A program made the translations under genes and the position numbers. From the NCBI RefSeq assembly GCF_017744115.1, contig NZ_JAGHQW010000037.1:1-62654 (forward strand): a stretch of DNA of 62,654 nt, read 5' to 3'. The notes under the pieces were generated by a model. It was not told the origin of the DNA. It did not search any database and saw only the letters and a program-made list of their open reading frames with translations. This document shows, piece by piece, positions 8,993 through 21,037 of this stretch (the first letter of the stretch is position 1; each line of letters begins with the position of its first letter). This DNA comes from Salinisphaera sp. G21_0 (GTDB taxonomy: Bacteria > Pseudomonadota > Gammaproteobacteria > Pseudomonadales > Endozoicomonadaceae).

Positions 8993-10003
8993 ATGAGTAA
9001 AACGAAAGTACTGACAGGTATTACAACTACTGGAACACCACACCTGGGTAACTACGTAGGGGCCATCAAGCCTGCCATTGAGGAAAGCTGGCGTGACGAT
9101 ATTGCTTCATACTACTTTCTGGCGGACTATCATGCCCTGATCAAAGGCCGTGACCCCAAGCGAATCCACCAGTCTACCCTGGAGATTGCCGCTACCTGGC
9201 TGGCACTGGGCCTGGATACGGACCGTGTCACCTTCTACCGTCAGTCAGACATTCCGGAAATTGCCGAGCTGAACTGGATTCTGGGCTGCATGACCGCCAA
9301 AGGTCTGATGAACCGCGCCCATGCTTATAAGGCAGCGGTTCAGGCTAATGAAGAAGCCGGTGAGCAGGACCCGGACAAGGGCGTGACCATGGGGTTGTTC
9401 TGCTACCCGGTCCTGATGGCGGCGGATATTCTTATGTTCAATGCCCATAAAGTGCCGGTGGGGCGTGATCAGGTCCAGCATATTGAGATGGCCCGGGATA
9501 TTGCCGGACGTATGAATCATCATTACCAGACCCGGTTCGTCTTGCCTGAAGCGGTGGTGGGTGAAACCACGGCAGTGCTGAATGGTCTTGATGGTCGTAA
9601 AATGAGCAAAAGCTACGATAATACCATTCCGCTTTTTATCCCTGAAAAGAAACTGCTGAAGCTGGTTCGCAAGATCAAAACCAACTCACTGGAGCCGGGT
9701 GAGCCGAAAGACCCGGATACCTGCACGCTGTTCCAGATCTACTCGGCATTTGCCGATGCCACTCAGATTGAGGTAAAACGTCAGCAATATGCTGATGGTG
9801 CTGGCTGGGGCGATCTGAAAAATGAGCTGTTTGAATTTCTGAATGCTCACTTGCAAGCTCCCCGGGAACGTTATAATGCGCTGATTGAAGATCCAGCATT
9901 TATTGAAAAAGAGCTGCTGAAGGGGGCTGAAAAGGCCCGGGCTGAAGCCGCTTCTGCCCTGGCTTCTATTCGTCAAGCCGTAGGCCTCAAGCCGCTGGCA
10001 TAA
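8993..10003 (+). CDS. trpS: Tryptophan--tRNA ligase
   Basis: 336 residues from the ATG at 8993, matching the 330-340 of bacterial TrpRS. It charges tRNA-Trp with tryptophan using ATP in the cytoplasm. Class I signatures are visible: the HIGH-equivalent [10 protein letters not shown] near residue 17 and DGRKMSKS around residues 200-207. [26 protein letters not shown] and LMAADILMF are typical TrpRS blocks. A longer reading frame from 8915 adds 26 residues absent from the family and starts on the promoter -10, so it was not used. A hairpin at 10027-10053 probably ends the transcript. Confidence 0.95.
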   Translation: MSKTKVLTGITTTGTPHLGNYVGAIKPAIEESWRDDIASYYFLADYHALIKGRDPKRIHQSTLEIAATWLALGLDTDRVTFYRQSDIPEIAELNWILGCMTAKGLMNRAHAYKAAVQANEEAGEQDPDKGVTMGLFCYPVLMAADILMFNAHKVPVGRDQVQHIEMARDIAGRMNHHYQTRFVLPEAVVGETTAVLNGLDGRKMSKSYDNTIPLFIPEKKLLKLVRKIKTNSLEPGEPKDPDTCTLFQIYSAFADATQIEVKRQQYADGAGWGDLKNELFEFLNAHLQAPRERYNALIEDPAFIEKELLKGAEKARAEAASALASIRQAVGLKPLA

Positions 10004-10026
10004 TATTCAGCAGTCGTCTTAACGTT

Positions 10027-10053
10027 TGGCTTTCCTTTGGGAAAGCCATTCTT
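10027..10053 (+). terminator. Hairpin terminator after trpS
   Basis: GGCTTTCC, TTT loop, GGAAAGCC, then attctt. The T-run is short, so termination may be weak. Confidence 0.5.
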
Positions 10054-10058
10054 AATAA

Positions 10059-10223
10059 TAAGTAGTTAACCAAATGAAATCCTATTTTCTGACTAAGTGG
10101 ACAGTCACTCTGCGGCGTTACAACTCCGGTCACATAGCTAAGGCTATGCTCCCTGCGTTGTGCCTTGCATAGTAACTGCCCACTTAGCCAGGAATATACG
10201 ATTCCATTTGGCCAACTACTTAA
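10059..10223. repeat. 165-bp imperfect inverted-repeat (MITE-like) element
   Basis: The ends TAAGTAGTTaaCCAAATG and CATTTggCCAACTACTTA are inverted copies, extending to about 46 bp per arm (CTAAGTGG/CCACTTAG inside). The middle is a second stem (catagc / gctatg). No reading frame; it looks like a small non-autonomous element between trpS and the lipoprotein gene. Confidence 0.7.
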
Positions 10224-10263
10224 AAGCAATAAAGACAGGCACCATCGCTCGACTGGAAATCCC

Positions 10264-10653
10264 ATGAACATATCAAAATTATTTGCCATTGTGCTGGGTG
10301 CGATTTTGCTATCGGCCTGCAGCCATCTGGATGGTCTGCTGAAAGACAAAGTGCAGCAAAAGGTAGCGTTTGACTTGACCCGCCTGGATGCGGATGGCCT
10401 TTATGGCCCAGCGGATGGCAAGCAATCCCTGAGCTATGAGTTCTGTATTCCTGCCCATGTGAATACCGCAAGGCAGGTGATGTACATTGACCCAACCGCA
10501 ATTGTCTACAAAGAATCCCCCGGACGTTTACAGTGTGATGAGGAGCAGTATCTGGTGGTGGGTGATACTAATCAGCCCAATTATCTGGTGACTCTGAAAA
10601 AACTGGTTGAATTGACCTATGTTACCCGGATTCAAGAGGCATTTTTTGAGTAA
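10264..10653 (+). CDS. Small lipoprotein, hypothetical
   Basis: 129 residues. The N-terminus MNISKLFAIVLGAILLSAC is a lipoprotein signal with lipobox LSAC, so the mature protein would start at Cys19 and be lipid-anchored in the cell envelope. The mature part (LDGLLKDKVQQKVAFDLTRLDADGLYG...) has no family I recognise. I chose the ATG at 10264 because the upstream extension to 10165 lies inside the inverted-repeat element and removes the signal peptide from the N-terminus. No clear operon partner. Confidence 0.75.
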   Translation: MNISKLFAIVLGAILLSACSHLDGLLKDKVQQKVAFDLTRLDADGLYGPADGKQSLSYEFCIPAHVNTARQVMYIDPTAIVYKESPGRLQCDEEQYLVVGDTNQPNYLVTLKKLVELTYVTRIQEAFFE

Positions 10654-10684
10654 AGCGTACCCGCAGAATCCACTTTCGATAACC

Positions 10685-11113
10685 ATGAACTCAAGAGATA
10701 AAACCTCGCCCCCCCAATCACCCGGTATTCTAATCCGCAACCCGTTACTCCGGTGCGCCTTTAAAGCCTGCGCCCTGCTCTGTGTTGCACTGGGTTGTAT
10801 CGGCATTTTCCTGCCACTACTACCCACCACACCCTTTCTATTATTAGCCGCTTTTTTCAGCTTGCGGTCATCTCCAACCATTCACGCCCGGCTCTTGAAC
10901 CACCCAACACTGGGCCCCCCACTACGCCAATATCTTAATCAACGCAGCATTTCCACCAGGGTATATATCCGCGCAGTTATTTTTCTCTGGCTAACCATAA
11001 GCCTCTCCATTTGGCTACTCACCCTGCCATGGCTCAAATACCTGCTACTGACCATAGCCATCACCGTAACGCTATACCTGACAAAATTAAAAAGAAGGGA
11101 AACACACCCCTGA
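10685..11113 (+). CDS. DUF454/YbaN-like inner membrane protein
   Basis: 142 residues from the ATG at 10685. Hydrophobic segments around 27-50 (CALLCVALGCIGIFLPLLP) and two near the C-terminus (RAVIFLWLTISLSIWLL, WLKYLLLTIAITVTLYL). The block LGCIGIFLPLLPTTPFLLLAAFFSLRSSP followed by a short HP.LGP segment is the DUF454 (YbaN) signature. The role of the family is not known. Codon use is C-rich compared with neighbours. It starts 31 bases after the lipoprotein gene and may be co-transcribed. Confidence 0.8.
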   Translation: MNSRDKTSPPQSPGILIRNPLLRCAFKACALLCVALGCIGIFLPLLPTTPFLLLAAFFSLRSSPTIHARLLNHPTLGPPLRQYLNQRSISTRVYIRAVIFLWLTISLSIWLLTLPWLKYLLLTIAITVTLYLTKLKRRETHP

Positions 11114-11228
11114 AAACCTATCCTAAAACCAACTGCCCACTGCCAACTCGCTTCCAAAACCTCCAACCCCAAACGACATATGCATTACACTTGATCAAGT
11201 TGTCAGCCTGATTTTCACCGGTGGTGAT

Positions 11229-12200
11229 ATGAGTAAGCAGATTCTCGTGCTAGGCAGTATTAATGTTGACCATATTCTGAGGGTTGATTGTTTTCCCAAA
11301 CCAGGCCAAACCATTACCGCTTCATCTTACGACATTATGGCAGGGGGCAAAGGCGCTAATCAGGCAGTAGCCTGTGCCCGCCTTGGTGGCAATACACTTA
11401 TGATGGCAGCGATCGGGCAGGATGATCCGGGGCGGGAAATAGTACAGCAACTGAGTGATGAAGGTATTGATACATCGGCAATTACTGAAATAGTGGATGC
11501 CCAAACAGGGGTGGCCCTGATGTTCGTGAATGGCAAAGGCGAAAATATGGTTGGTATTTCTGCTGGTGCTAATGGCTGCCTGAGTGAAGAGTATATTGAG
11601 CAGAAACATAGTTTGATCGCTGGTGCAGATTATCTGCTCTTGCCGCAGGGGATTCCTGAATCTGTCATGCGACAGGCTGCTCATATTGCCAGGAGAAGCC
11701 ATACTAAAGTTGCCTTGAGCCCCGCATCTGTCAAACCGTGTTCCGGGGATGACTTACTGACTGTGGATTTGATTACGCCTGATCAGACGGAGGCAGACCT
11801 TCTTACCGGTATTAAAGTGTTGGATGAAACGTCGGCAACTCAGGCTGCTACCCTATTGCATGAGAAAGGTATTACTGACGTGGTGATCACCATGGGTCAG
11901 TATGGGGCCTATGCATCATCAATGACTTCAGGCCATCCTGAAGGGCTGATGGTTCCCGGGTTTCCGGTTAAGGCGGTTGATACAACGGCGGCTGGCGATA
12001 CATTTAACGGTGCACTGCTGGTGGCCCTGGCGGAAGGGAAATCGCTTGAGGAAGCAGCCTTCTTTGCCAATGCCAGTGCCGGCCTTTCGGTCATGAGTGC
12101 TGGTTCTCAGGTGTCTATTCCCTATCGTTTTCAGGTTGAGGAATTTATTCAGTGCGATCAGGAAATTGCCGATGCTGCTGCAACCCCGGATACCTCATGA
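11229..12200 (+). CDS. rbsK: Ribokinase (PfkB family sugar kinase)
   Basis: 323 residues. Phosphorylates D-ribose (or a related sugar) at O5 with ATP. N-terminal VLGSINVDHILRVDCFPKPGQT and AGGKGANQAVACARLGG are the ribokinase sugar-binding block. The catalytic signature VDTTAAGDTFNGALLVAL carries the general-base Asp near residue 257. Sequence similarity points to RbsK rather than other PfkB kinases, but no ribose transporter or RbsR neighbour is present, so exact substrate is moderately certain. A transaldolase gene follows, which would place both in pentose-phosphate metabolism. Confidence 0.85.
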   Translation: MSKQILVLGSINVDHILRVDCFPKPGQTITASSYDIMAGGKGANQAVACARLGGNTLMMAAIGQDDPGREIVQQLSDEGIDTSAITEIVDAQTGVALMFVNGKGENMVGISAGANGCLSEEYIEQKHSLIAGADYLLLPQGIPESVMRQAAHIARRSHTKVALSPASVKPCSGDDLLTVDLITPDQTEADLLTGIKVLDETSATQAATLLHEKGITDVVITMGQYGAYASSMTSGHPEGLMVPGFPVKAVDTTAAGDTFNGALLVALAEGKSLEEAAFFANASAGLSVMSAGSQVSIPYRFQVEEFIQCDQEIADAAATPDTS

Positions 12201-12348
12201 TGCTGGTATTTCTTTGATATAAAAGGTAAATACGGATAGTCTGGGATACCCTCGTTGATTAAAGACGAAAAGATTGATAGTAAACTTTTAAAGTGCTTAT
12301 CAGGTTATCAAGCATCCAGCTGTTTGCTTGGCTGGAAGAAGGTACAGT

Positions 12349-13326
12349 ATGCAAAATCAGCTCGACCAATTAAAAAAAATGACCAAGGTTGTGGCCGATA
12401 CCGGTGATATCGAAGCCATCCGTCGATACCAGCCGGTTGATGCGACGACCAATCCTTCACTGATTCTAAAAGCCGCGCAGTTACCGGCGTATAAAAAGCT
12501 GGTTGATGAAGCCATTGCCTTTGGGCGCAACCATTCTACAGAAAAAGCGGTCAGTGCCCGTTATGCCTGTGACTGGTTGACAGTCAGTATTGGCAAAGAG
12601 ATTCAGCAGGTAGTGCCGGGCTTTGTGTCAACGGAAGTGGATGCACGACTGTCGTTTAATACTGACGCGACGATTCAAAAGGCCAGACAGCTGATTGATC
12701 TCTATAAAGAGCAGGGCGCTGATAGTGAGCGGGTGCTGATCAAAATAGCGTCTACCTGGGAAGGTATCAAAGCGGCGGAGGTTCTGGAAAAAGAAGGTGT
12801 TCGTTGTAATCTGACCTTGCTGTTCAGTTTTGCCCAGGCTCAAGCCTGTGCCGAAGCCGGTGCTTATTTGATCTCCCCGTTTGTTGGCCGGATTCTCGAC
12901 TGGTACAAAAAAGCAGAAGGCCGGGATTATACTGCTTCACAAGACCCCGGCGTTCAGTCGGTCACCCGTATCTACAACTATTTCAAACAACATGGCTACA
13001 ACACCGTGGTGATGGGAGCCAGCTTCCGAAACACCGGTGAGATTACCGAGTTAGCCGGTTGTGATTGCCTGACGATTGGTCCGGATCTTCTCGATCAGCT
13101 GGAATCATCCGGGCAATTGCTTGAACAAAAGTTGTTTGCCGACTCACCAGTGTGTAGTGATGAAAAAGTGATTCTGGATGAGGCAGCATTTCGCTGGGCG
13201 ATGAACGACGATGCCATGGCAACGGAAAAGCTGGCGGAAGGCATCAGAAAGTTTGCTGAAGATCAGATTAAGCTGGAAATGCAGTTGCTTGATGCACTGC
13301 GGGAGGATTTTGCAAAAGCCAAATGA
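12349..13326 (+). CDS. tal: Transaldolase
   Basis: 325 residues from the ATG at 12349, which has AGAAGG 8 bases upstream. Transfers a dihydroxyacetone unit between sugar phosphates in the non-oxidative pentose-phosphate pathway. Typical blocks: [24 protein letters not shown] at the N-terminus, [11 protein letters not shown], and [13 protein letters not shown] with the Schiff-base lysine near 134. Length and blocks match the TalB subfamily. Downstream of ribokinase by 148 bases in the same direction. Confidence 0.93.
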   Translation: MQNQLDQLKKMTKVVADTGDIEAIRRYQPVDATTNPSLILKAAQLPAYKKLVDEAIAFGRNHSTEKAVSARYACDWLTVSIGKEIQQVVPGFVSTEVDARLSFNTDATIQKARQLIDLYKEQGADSERVLIKIASTWEGIKAAEVLEKEGVRCNLTLLFSFAQAQACAEAGAYLISPFVGRILDWYKKAEGRDYTASQDPGVQSVTRIYNYFKQHGYNTVVMGASFRNTGEITELAGCDCLTIGPDLLDQLESSGQLLEQKLFADSPVCSDEKVILDEAAFRWAMNDDAMATEKLAEGIRKFAEDQIKLEMQLLDALREDFAKAK

Positions 13327-13334
13327 ATTATTGA

Positions 13335-13748
13335 TTATATTTTCTTGGTTGCCATGGTAATACGGGATATACAGGTGGGCCTGCCCTGGTCATCCTCAAT
13401 CTTGATTTCCCACACCTGAGTACTGCGGCCGATATGAATGGGGCGGGTTGTGCCGGTCACTTTTCCGGACGTGGCTGAGCGAAGATGATTGGCGTTGATT
13501 TCCAGACCAACACAGTAGGCTCCGTCTTCACAGCACAGGTTGGCGGCAATACTGCCCAGTGTTTCAGCGAGAACCACCGAGGCACCACCATGCAGCAGTC
13601 CCATGGGCTGAATGGTTCTGCGGTCAACTGGCATGGTGCCCCGGAGAAAGTCATCTCCTACTTCGGTAATCTCAATACCCAAGTGGTCACACATGTTTTC
13701 CTTGAATACCGCGGTTTCAGTACTGTAAGGCCTTTTCCAGATGGACAT
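13335..13748 (-). CDS. Hotdog-fold acyl-CoA thioesterase (YdiI/PaaI family)
   Basis: 137 residues from the ATG at 13748, preceded by AAAGGAA; an upstream ATG at 13775 adds nine residues without a ribosome site. Family members hydrolyse acyl-CoA thioesters; the closest well-known relative by pattern is YdiI, a 1,4-dihydroxy-2-naphthoyl-CoA hydrolase. Visible motifs are QPMGLLHGGASVVLAETLGSIAA, containing the HGG turn and catalytic Glu, and GLEINANHLRSA. Convergent with transaldolase. Actual substrate cannot be set from sequence. Confidence 0.85.
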   Translation of the reverse strand: MSIWKRPYSTETAVFKENMCDHLGIEITEVGDDFLRGTMPVDRRTIQPMGLLHGGASVVLAETLGSIAANLCCEDGAYCVGLEINANHLRSATSGKVTGTTRPIHIGRSTQVWEIKIEDDQGRPTCISRITMATKKI

Positions 13749-13781
13749 ATTTTTTCCTTTTTCTTTTATTGGCACTGATCA

Positions 13782-14810
13782 TCAGATCCGGTTGCGCAAG
13801 CCCAGCTGATCCGGGTGAGGTGTCAGGTAGGTTTGTCGTTGAATATATACACTACCATGATTGTCTATGAAATGCCTTAGCATGGTCATGGGGGCAATAA
13901 GGGGGATCATTTCCTGACGGTACTCTTCAATCAACGTCAGCAGTTGCTTTCTCTCTTTGCCATCGACGCTCTTTTTCACATATCCGAGGATATGCATCAT
14001 GGCATTGGTGTGAGATTTTCGATTGGCCCGTCGTTTAAGGGCACTCATAAAGCTGCGCAGGTACTCCTCCAGCAGTTCATGCAGATTCGCTTTGCTGCCT
14101 TTGGCCACGATTTGGCCCAGTAACTCATACCCCTGGGGATAGTGGGCCATGATCATGTACTTGTGAGTAGAGTGAAAGTCGACAAGAGCGGCATAAGATG
14201 GCTCTGCCATCACGGTTTTCTGCCAACGGTCATAGGCGTAAACCCGGGTGAAAAAATTTTCACAGAGTATTGGGTCGTGCAGCCTGCCTTCTTCTTCTAT
14301 TGGCAGCAGCGGGTTGCTCTCCATAAAGGCCCTGGCATAGGCCCCGGGTGCACTTTCACCCAGCGGATGGCCATTTTCATGGTACACCTTGACCCTTGCC
14401 ATGCCACAGCTGGGGGACTTCTGCATCAGAATATAGCCGCAAATATGTGACAGCTGGTCAGACATATCACGACCATACTGCGCCAGAGCATCCGTTACAT
14501 CCAGGCTGGAATTTTCAGTGCCGACTACCCGGATTTGCAACTGTTTATCGGGCGCAGAGGATGAACTTTGTTCGGTTGACTGTGATGCTTCAGCCAGTTG
14601 GCCGACCAGTCGGATGGGCTCTCTGGGGGTTCCCAGCCCGATAGCCATCTCAGGACAGACCGGCTCAAAGTGGAAGAATTTATCCAGCGTGTTGACACAA
14701 AAAGATGAGCGTTTGTGCCCACCGTTATAGCGCACTTTATGGCCCAAAAGGCAAGAGCTGATGCCCAGTGTGATCTGTTTTTCAGGCTCAGGTATGGAAA
14801 CGATAGCCAC
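13782..14810 (-). CDS. DUF523 + DUF1722 domain protein (YbgA-like fusion)
   Basis: 342 residues. The N-terminal half matches DUF523: GISSCLLGHKVRYNGGHK, PVCPEMAIGLGTPREPIRL and KSPSCGMARV, with cysteines that could bind metal. The C-terminal half (from about residue 205) matches DUF1722 (HSTHKYMIMAHYPQGYELLGQIV). This two-domain fusion is common in gammaproteobacteria; its role is not established, although family members often lie near photolyase or stress genes. None is visible here. It ends 33 bases upstream of the thioesterase start and is probably in one transcript with it. Confidence 0.85.
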   Translation of the reverse strand: MAIVSIPEPEKQITLGISSCLLGHKVRYNGGHKRSSFCVNTLDKFFHFEPVCPEMAIGLGTPREPIRLVGQLAEASQSTEQSSSSAPDKQLQIRVVGTENSSLDVTDALAQYGRDMSDQLSHICGYILMQKSPSCGMARVKVYHENGHPLGESAPGAYARAFMESNPLLPIEEEGRLHDPILCENFFTRVYAYDRWQKTVMAEPSYAALVDFHSTHKYMIMAHYPQGYELLGQIVAKGSKANLHELLEEYLRSFMSALKRRANRKSHTNAMMHILGYVKKSVDGKERKQLLTLIEEYRQEMIPLIAPMTMLRHFIDNHGSVYIQRQTYLTPHPDQLGLRNRI

Positions 14811-15259
14811 TCGTTAATCTCCACTTTACTTTCAAAAATCATGCCCTGGTTAATATCGCCCGTTACCAGCAACTACTTTGCCTGTCAGCGGTGGAAAACA
14901 GGTATAACTCTACATTGCTTTTAAGGCAAGAGTGATATGCTTATTAGCCATCCGTTTATGGAATCAGGGAACTTTTGACAATCTGCGCACACTAATATAG
15001 GGAAAGAACTTGCGCAGCCTGTGAAATCAACATCTGCTCGTAAAAGGTTGCCGTTTAAGGCTCTCTTCGCTTTTGCCTGATTATCTATTGGCGTTGTCTG
15101 GTCTGATGATGGCAATTGCTTTTCTTGATATTTGTGTCAATAAATCAGTTAGTTGTATTCATCGGGCTGCCTAATGAGTGAGAACTTTCAGATCATCTAA
15201 CTGTCCAAATGGCGGAGTATTTATTTTGTTGGAGCAAAGTTTCTGGAGACTATTTTACC
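14811..15259. other. Divergent intergenic region, no gene seen
   Basis: 449 bases between the minus-strand DUF523 gene and the plus-strand acetyltransferase. AT-rich in its second half. No tRNA, strong hairpin or convincing reading frame; presumably holds the two divergent promoters. Confidence 0.5.
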
Positions 15260-15760
15260 GTGCTGATTGTTACTGATACGCCCCGTCTGATACTTCGTAC
15301 CTGGCAGTTACAGGATGTTGATGCATACTCCGCTTTACTGGGCGAAACGCCTCCCGGCGCTTCAGATGCCATGGCCACAGAGCCCGGAAGCCTTGCAGAA
15401 ACCGAGCTGTGGCGCTATCAGGCGGAACTGGATAAGTGGGGGTGGTCGCGCTGGGCGGTGGTATTCAAAGAGAATAACCAGCTGATTGGCTATTGCGGCT
15501 TTTCTCCCTATGGCAAGCATATTGAGATGAGCTGGCGCTTTTTACCCGCTTACCGCGGACAGGGGCTGGTGCTGGAAGCTGTTGAGGCAGTGACTCAGTT
15601 CGGGTTTAACCAGCTGGGCATGGAAGAGATTATTTCTTATACAACCCCCACTAATGAGTTTGCCCAGGGAGTTATGCAACAACTGGGGATGACACTTGAT
15701 CGCTTCGAGGGGTGGAGTACCTGTACGGTTGCCCGTTACCGCATACAGTCACCGATATAA
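15260..15760 (+). CDS. GNAT-family N-acetyltransferase (RimJ/RimL-like)
   Basis: 166 residues if the GTG at 15260 is used (MLIVTDTPRLILRTWQLQDV), which gives the standard RimJ/RimL-like beginning; a frame from 15209 adds 17 residues with no family match. The acetyl-CoA binding region is LPAYRGQGLVLEAVEAVTQFGF (R/Q-x-x-G-x-G/A pattern), followed by TTPTNEFAQGVMQQLGM, equivalent to the N-x-x-S-x-x-x-x-x-K-G block. Probably acetylates an amine on a protein or small molecule. Substrate unknown. Confidence 0.8.
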   Translation: MLIVTDTPRLILRTWQLQDVDAYSALLGETPPGASDAMATEPGSLAETELWRYQAELDKWGWSRWAVVFKENNQLIGYCGFSPYGKHIEMSWRFLPAYRGQGLVLEAVEAVTQFGFNQLGMEEIISYTTPTNEFAQGVMQQLGMTLDRFEGWSTCTVARYRIQSPI

Positions 15761-15857
15761 ATCATGCGCTGAAAATATTCCGCAGCCACAGTACAATCAC
15801 TTTAAATTATTTCATTCATTTAAATTTATCCCTCCATCTACAGTCTTTTTTGAACTC

Positions 15858-16532
15858 ATGAGCAATAGCAGCAGCGACACCCTGAGTAGCTGGGAGCAGA
15901 AAATTATCGTCTGGCTACAATCCATGCACCACGACCATGATGACCACTCCCATGACTTTTCCCATTTTCAGCGGGTCTGGAAAACGGCACAGCAGATCAT
16001 GGATCTGGAGCAGGTGTCTGTGAATCCACTGGTGGTTCTCGCTGCCTGCTACTTTCACGATATTGTGGTGTTGCCAAAAGATCATCCTGAGAGATCCAGG
16101 GCCTCTTCGCTGGCTGCCATAAAGACCAGAACCTGCCTTGAGGATATGGGGTTTCCTGCTGAGTTGATTGATAACGTCTGTCACTCGGTGGCCAGTCACA
16201 GCTATTCTGCTGGTATTGCGCCCGAAACCATTGAAGCCAAAGTTGTTCAGGATGCTGATCGGATGGAGGCTCTGGGAGCTATTGGGCTGGCCCGGGTTTT
16301 TTATACATCGGGCCTGCTGCGGCGGAAAATGTTCGACCCCGAAGACCCACTGGCTGAGCACCGGGCCCTTGATGACCGTGAATACGCGCTGGATCATTTT
16401 CAGGTGAAGTTGCTGAAGCTGTCTGACACCATGCAGACGTCCGCCGGACGCAGAATGGCAGAGCGGAACTCTGAATACCTCAGGGAATATATGGGCAAGT
16501 TGCTTAAAGAGCTGGAGGGGGATTATTCCTGA
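15858..16532 (+). CDS. HD-domain phosphohydrolase (YedJ-like)
   Basis: 224 residues from the ATG at 15858. Metal-binding HD residues are visible: HDFSHFQRVW (His), AACYFHDIV (HD pair) and VVQDADRMEALGAIGLARVF (final Asp). That order and spacing is the HD phosphohydrolase pattern, and DADRLDA-IGA-G-AR is typical of the YedJ group. Likely hydrolyses a phosphate ester or nucleotide in the cytoplasm; the substrate is not known. An upstream extension to 15696 overlaps the acetyltransferase gene and has no family match. A short inverted repeat of MITE type begins right at the stop codon. Confidence 0.85.
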   Translation: MSNSSSDTLSSWEQKIIVWLQSMHHDHDDHSHDFSHFQRVWKTAQQIMDLEQVSVNPLVVLAACYFHDIVVLPKDHPERSRASSLAAIKTRTCLEDMGFPAELIDNVCHSVASHSYSAGIAPETIEAKVVQDADRMEALGAIGLARVFYTSGLLRRKMFDPEDPLAEHRALDDREYALDHFQVKLLKLSDTMQTSAGRRMAERNSEYLREYMGKLLKELEGDYS

Positions 16533-16572
16533 CCCGGATATTTCATAAACTGCCTTGAAATATCCGGGTTAA
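16533..16572. repeat. Minimal (solo) copy of the CCGGATATTTCA inverted-repeat element
   Basis: ACCCGGATATTTCA and TGAAATATCCGGGT form a perfect 14-bp inverted repeat separated by taaactgcct. The first 22 bases match the end of the 215-bp element at 23928-24143. Positioned directly after the HD gene, it may also act as a terminator hairpin. Confidence 0.75.
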
Positions 16573-16585
16573 AAGGTATCCGGTA

Positions 16586-16801
16586 CTACTTTTTCAGGGA
16601 GGGCACCTTTATAATCTTCCCATCTTGTCGGAGTGCGTAAAGCTGAGATCGCTGCATTTTATCGGGGATAAGTGCAGCAAATTCGTTGAACCTGCTCAGG
16701 GTAATACCTGCGAAGGGAACAAGAGAAGAGAGTACCGGGCTGCTATCTGGCGGGTGGCTGATCACGCTTTTGGCCAACCATGCCTTTAATATCTGAAGCA
16801 T
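16586..16801 (-). CDS. Small hypothetical protein, 71 aa (uncertain)
   Basis: Reads MLQILKAWLAKSVISHPP and ends IIKVPSLKK. No recognised family, weak ribosome site. It fills the space between the HD hydrolase and thiC on the opposite strand. It could be a real small protein or a chance frame. Confidence 0.3.
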   Translation of the reverse strand: MLQILKAWLAKSVISHPPDSSPVLSSLVPFAGITLSRFNEFAALIPDKMQRSQLYALRQDGKIIKVPSLKK

Positions 16802-16919
16802 CGTTTTGCTTTAAATCAAGCAGCTTCTTGCTAACCTTGATGAGTCAAGTTAGCCAAAACCGTCTATTCCTTTTCTCTGGCCTGAGACACCGGCAAGCCA
16901 TACCAATAACAATAGATAA

Positions 16920-19879
<2,960 letters not shown>

Positions 19880-19993
19880 CGGCGGTTTCCCTGATCCATC
19901 TGTTTTTGTCGGTGTCTGGAGAAAGTGCAGTATAGAGCAGAGCTCACGGCAGAAGCTATCAGAAAGGACTTGTGTCCGCTAAATGCTCTGGCC

Positions 19994-20002
19994 TGATATA
20001 AT
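19994..20002 (+). promoter_or_regulatory. Extended -10 promoter of birA
   Basis: TGATATAAT: a consensus TATAAT (19997-20002) with TGn upstream, 37 bases before the birA start. No good -35 box, as expected for an extended -10 site. Confidence 0.5.
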
Positions 20003-20038
20003 ATTCAGTTTCCTGACAGGTATGCGGACTCCCTATAA

Positions 20039-21037
20039 ATGGAAAAGGTATTAGAACTTCTGGCTGATGGCAGTTTCCACTCCGGTGAAGCGCTGGGCAG
20101 GGCATTGGGGATCAGTCGCGCAGCGATCTGGAAAAAGCTGAAAATGCTGGAATCGCTCGGCCTGCAAATTGATTCAGTCAAAGGCCGGGGGTACAGGCTG
20201 TGTCCGGGGGTTGAGTTGCTGGATAATGAACGTATTCTCAATGCCCTGGACCCATCCGTCAGAGAGTCGGTGGTTCTCCACACCTGTCTGAACACCGCCT
20301 CTACCAATGATCTGGTCAGAGAGATTCCTGTTGCCAGCCCGTTAATAAAAGGGGTGTGTCTGGCAGAATATCAGACCAGCGGCCGTGGTCGCCGGGGCAG
20401 AGCCTGGGATAATCCCTTAGGTTCGACCATCAGTATGTCTGTACGTTGGTTTTACAGGGCTGGCATGGCATCCCTGGAAGGGTTGAGCCTGGCGGTTGGT
20501 CTGGCTGTGCTGAAAGCGCTTGAGCACTGCGGTGGCACTGATCTCAAGCTGAAGTGGCCTAATGATGTGCTGTGGAACTCGCCCGGCGGTTTTCGGAAGC
20601 TGAGTGGCATCCTGCTGGAAGTGCATGGAGACCCCACCGGCGACTGTGAGGTGATCATCGGTATTGGCGTCAATATTGCCCTGAGCCAGCAACAGATCAA
20701 CGGTATCAGCCAGCCTGCAGTGGATATGCAGCGGGTTTGTGGTACAACAGTGAGCCGAAACCAGGTAGCCAGTGAGTTGATCAACGAGTTGTGCCGTACC
20801 CTGGATATTTTCAGTCAGCAGGGCTTCAGCCATTTCAAAGACCAGTGGGAACACTATGACGCTTTTGCCGGGCAGGATGTTGTCCTGGATGCTTCCGGTA
20901 AAATGGTGTCCGGCGTAGCTTCTGGGGTGAATGGTCATGGAGGACTGTTATTGCAGACCCGTGAAGGTATGATGATTTTCAATGGCGGTGAGGTTTCATT
21001 AAAGGCCGCGACACCCACAAAGAGCAAGTCATCATGA
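20039..21037 (+). CDS. birA: Bifunctional biotin--protein ligase / biotin operon repressor
   Basis: 332 residues. Attaches biotin to the biotin carrier protein and, in the full-length form, represses biotin genes. An N-terminal winged-helix (MEKVLELLADGSFHSGEALGRALGISRAAIWKKLKML) is present, so this is the regulator form. The catalytic loop TSGRGRRGRAWDNP, the KWPNDV motif and GIGVNI follow, then an SH3-like C-terminal domain. The gene overlaps coaX by four bases (ATGA), indicating translational coupling, and the birA-coaX-SPOR-tRNA order is as in Pseudomonas. Confidence 0.95.
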   Translation: MEKVLELLADGSFHSGEALGRALGISRAAIWKKLKMLESLGLQIDSVKGRGYRLCPGVELLDNERILNALDPSVRESVVLHTCLNTASTNDLVREIPVASPLIKGVCLAEYQTSGRGRRGRAWDNPLGSTISMSVRWFYRAGMASLEGLSLAVGLAVLKALEHCGGTDLKLKWPNDVLWNSPGGFRKLSGILLEVHGDPTGDCEVIIGIGVNIALSQQQINGISQPAVDMQRVCGTTVSRNQVASELINELCRTLDIFSQQGFSHFKDQWEHYDAFAGQDVVLDASGKMVSGVASGVNGHGGLLLQTREGMMIFNGGEVSLKAATPTKSKSS

